Source: DATNBT01 sp964579765
GTDB taxonomy: Bacteria; Acidobacteriota; Vicinamibacteria; Vicinamibacterales; CAVVIG01
Direction: 5' to 3'
Assembly (NCBI GenBank): GCA_964579765.1
Contig: CAZOIK010000397.1
Coordinates: 1-13,292, forward strand
DNA: 13,292 nt
A model generated the notes under the pieces. The model saw nothing but the letters and a program-made list of their open reading frames with translations. It was not told the origin of the DNA and did no database searches. This document shows positions 12,879-13,292 of this stretch, in pieces; position 1 is the stretch's first letter; every line of letters starts with the position of its first letter. Both the position numbers and the translations under genes were made by a program.

Positions 12879-13292
12879 GCCCGCGCCTTCGCGACTTCGT
12901 CTCGACCTATACGCGCGATCTGAAGGCCGAAGACCTCCAGCGGCTGTTCACACGCGACGCGCGCGAGGCGTATCAGTTCTTCGCCCGCACGATCGACGCG
13001 AAGGAGCTCGAGGGCCTGCCGTGGCACCGGCGTCTGCTGGTGCAGCTGCGGCTGTTCTTCATCGCGTTCACGATGAAGCTCTCGCCCGCGCGACGTATCG
13101 TCTACGCCGCGTCGATCATCTTTGCCGTCGTCGGCGTCTTCAACCTGATGCAGCTGCAGCTGCGGCTCGGACAGGTGTCGGTGGGCCGCGTGAACGCCGT
13201 CGTGCCCTACACGGTGATGCCGAACGGCCTGCTGTCGCTCGTCGTCGCGTTCGTGCTGGTGAACCTGATCGTGCTGCTCGAGGTCGCCGATC
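12875..13292 (+). CDS. Membrane protein, partial; possibly the N-terminus of a SpoIIE/PP2C-type phosphatase
   Basis: The first 139 residues of a gene cut by the right edge. The GTG start overlaps the KBL-like stop as GTGA (12875-12878), so translation is probably coupled. The N-terminal 45 residues are charged and soluble (RDFVSTYTRDLKAEDLQRLF, then REAYQFFARTID). Then comes LPWHRRLLVQLRLFFIAFTMKLSPARR leading into a hydrophobic segment at about 70-88 (IVYAASIIFAVVGVFNLM). A second hydrophobic segment follows at about 116-136 (LLSLVVAFVLVNLIVLLEVAD). This layout (soluble N-term, TM helices, then LLEVAD) resembles the front of acidobacterial SpoIIE/PP2C Ser/Thr phosphatases, in which a helical linker and catalytic domain follow. 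No catalytic residue is inside the window, so this call is recollection-based and tentative. Confidence 0.55.
   Translation, partial: MSPRLRDFVSTYTRDLKAEDLQRLFTRDAREAYQFFARTIDAKELEGLPWHRRLLVQLRLFFIAFTMKLSPARRIVYAASIIFAVVGVFNLMQLQLRLGQVSVGRVNAVVPYTVMPNGLLSLVVAFVLVNLIVLLEVAD

Noticed and set aside
1..13292. CRISPR arrays, tRNA/rRNA, insertion sequences, attachment sites
   Set aside because: Looked for on both strands; no regularly spaced repeats, no cloverleaf, no transposase or integrase frame and no terminal repeats were seen by eye.

Overview
The window is a dense, high-GC bacterial chromosomal segment with no gene-free stretch over about 125 bases. It shows no mobile elements, no CRISPR and no RNA genes. 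The style of several proteins suggests an acidobacterium, perhaps of the Vicinamibacteria type: a VWA protein with the 'VWFA-related Acidobacterial' N-terminal segment, an exported two-gene molybdenum hydroxylase, and a membrane protein resembling the N-terminus of acidobacterial SpoIIE/PP2C phosphatases. That assignment is inference from protein style and base composition, not from a marker gene.

Layout, left to right. (1) Minus strand, 1-2607: a molybdenum hydroxylase operon with a Tat-exported 2Fe-2S subunit followed, with an 8-base overlap, by the molybdopterin-binding subunit, which runs off the left edge. (2) Minus strand, 2677-3330: a small predicted outer-membrane beta-barrel protein. 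(3) Plus strand, 3376-6624: a secreted GH36 alpha-galactosidase-like enzyme followed 18 bases later by a GT4 glycosyltransferase. This pair diverges from the barrel gene, and the two promoters appear to overlap on one TATA. (4) Minus strand, 6680-8116: a PIG-V/GT76-like polytopic mannosyltransferase with its own near-consensus promoter, convergent with the GT4 gene. (5) Minus strand, 8132-10342: a compact four-gene operon encoding a VWA-domain protein, an OmpA/Pal-like lipoprotein, a tandem ACT-domain protein and an unrecognised 69-residue protein. Each junction overlaps or nearly abuts. (6) Plus strand, 10468 to the right edge: an AlaA-like aminotransferase, a KBL/BioF-family alpha-oxoamine synthase and the start of a membrane protein, spaced by 5 bases and then a 4-base overlap.

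Functionally the window mixes envelope and carbohydrate work (regions 2-5), an exported oxidoreductase (region 1) and a PLP-enzyme module of amino-acid metabolism (region 6). The most notable non-coding observation is that three genes (GH36, GT76, alaA-like) have a good -10 hexamer only 12-14 bases before the ATG and no Shine-Dalgarno. Three others (2Fe-2S, VWA, OmpA-like) have clear Shine-Dalgarno sequences. This suggests two modes of translation initiation, with some transcripts nearly leaderless. I did not find convincing evidence of a wholly new multi-gene system. The best candidates for something undescribed are the VWA-OmpA-ACT-small protein operon and the two-PLP-enzyme plus membrane protein operon.
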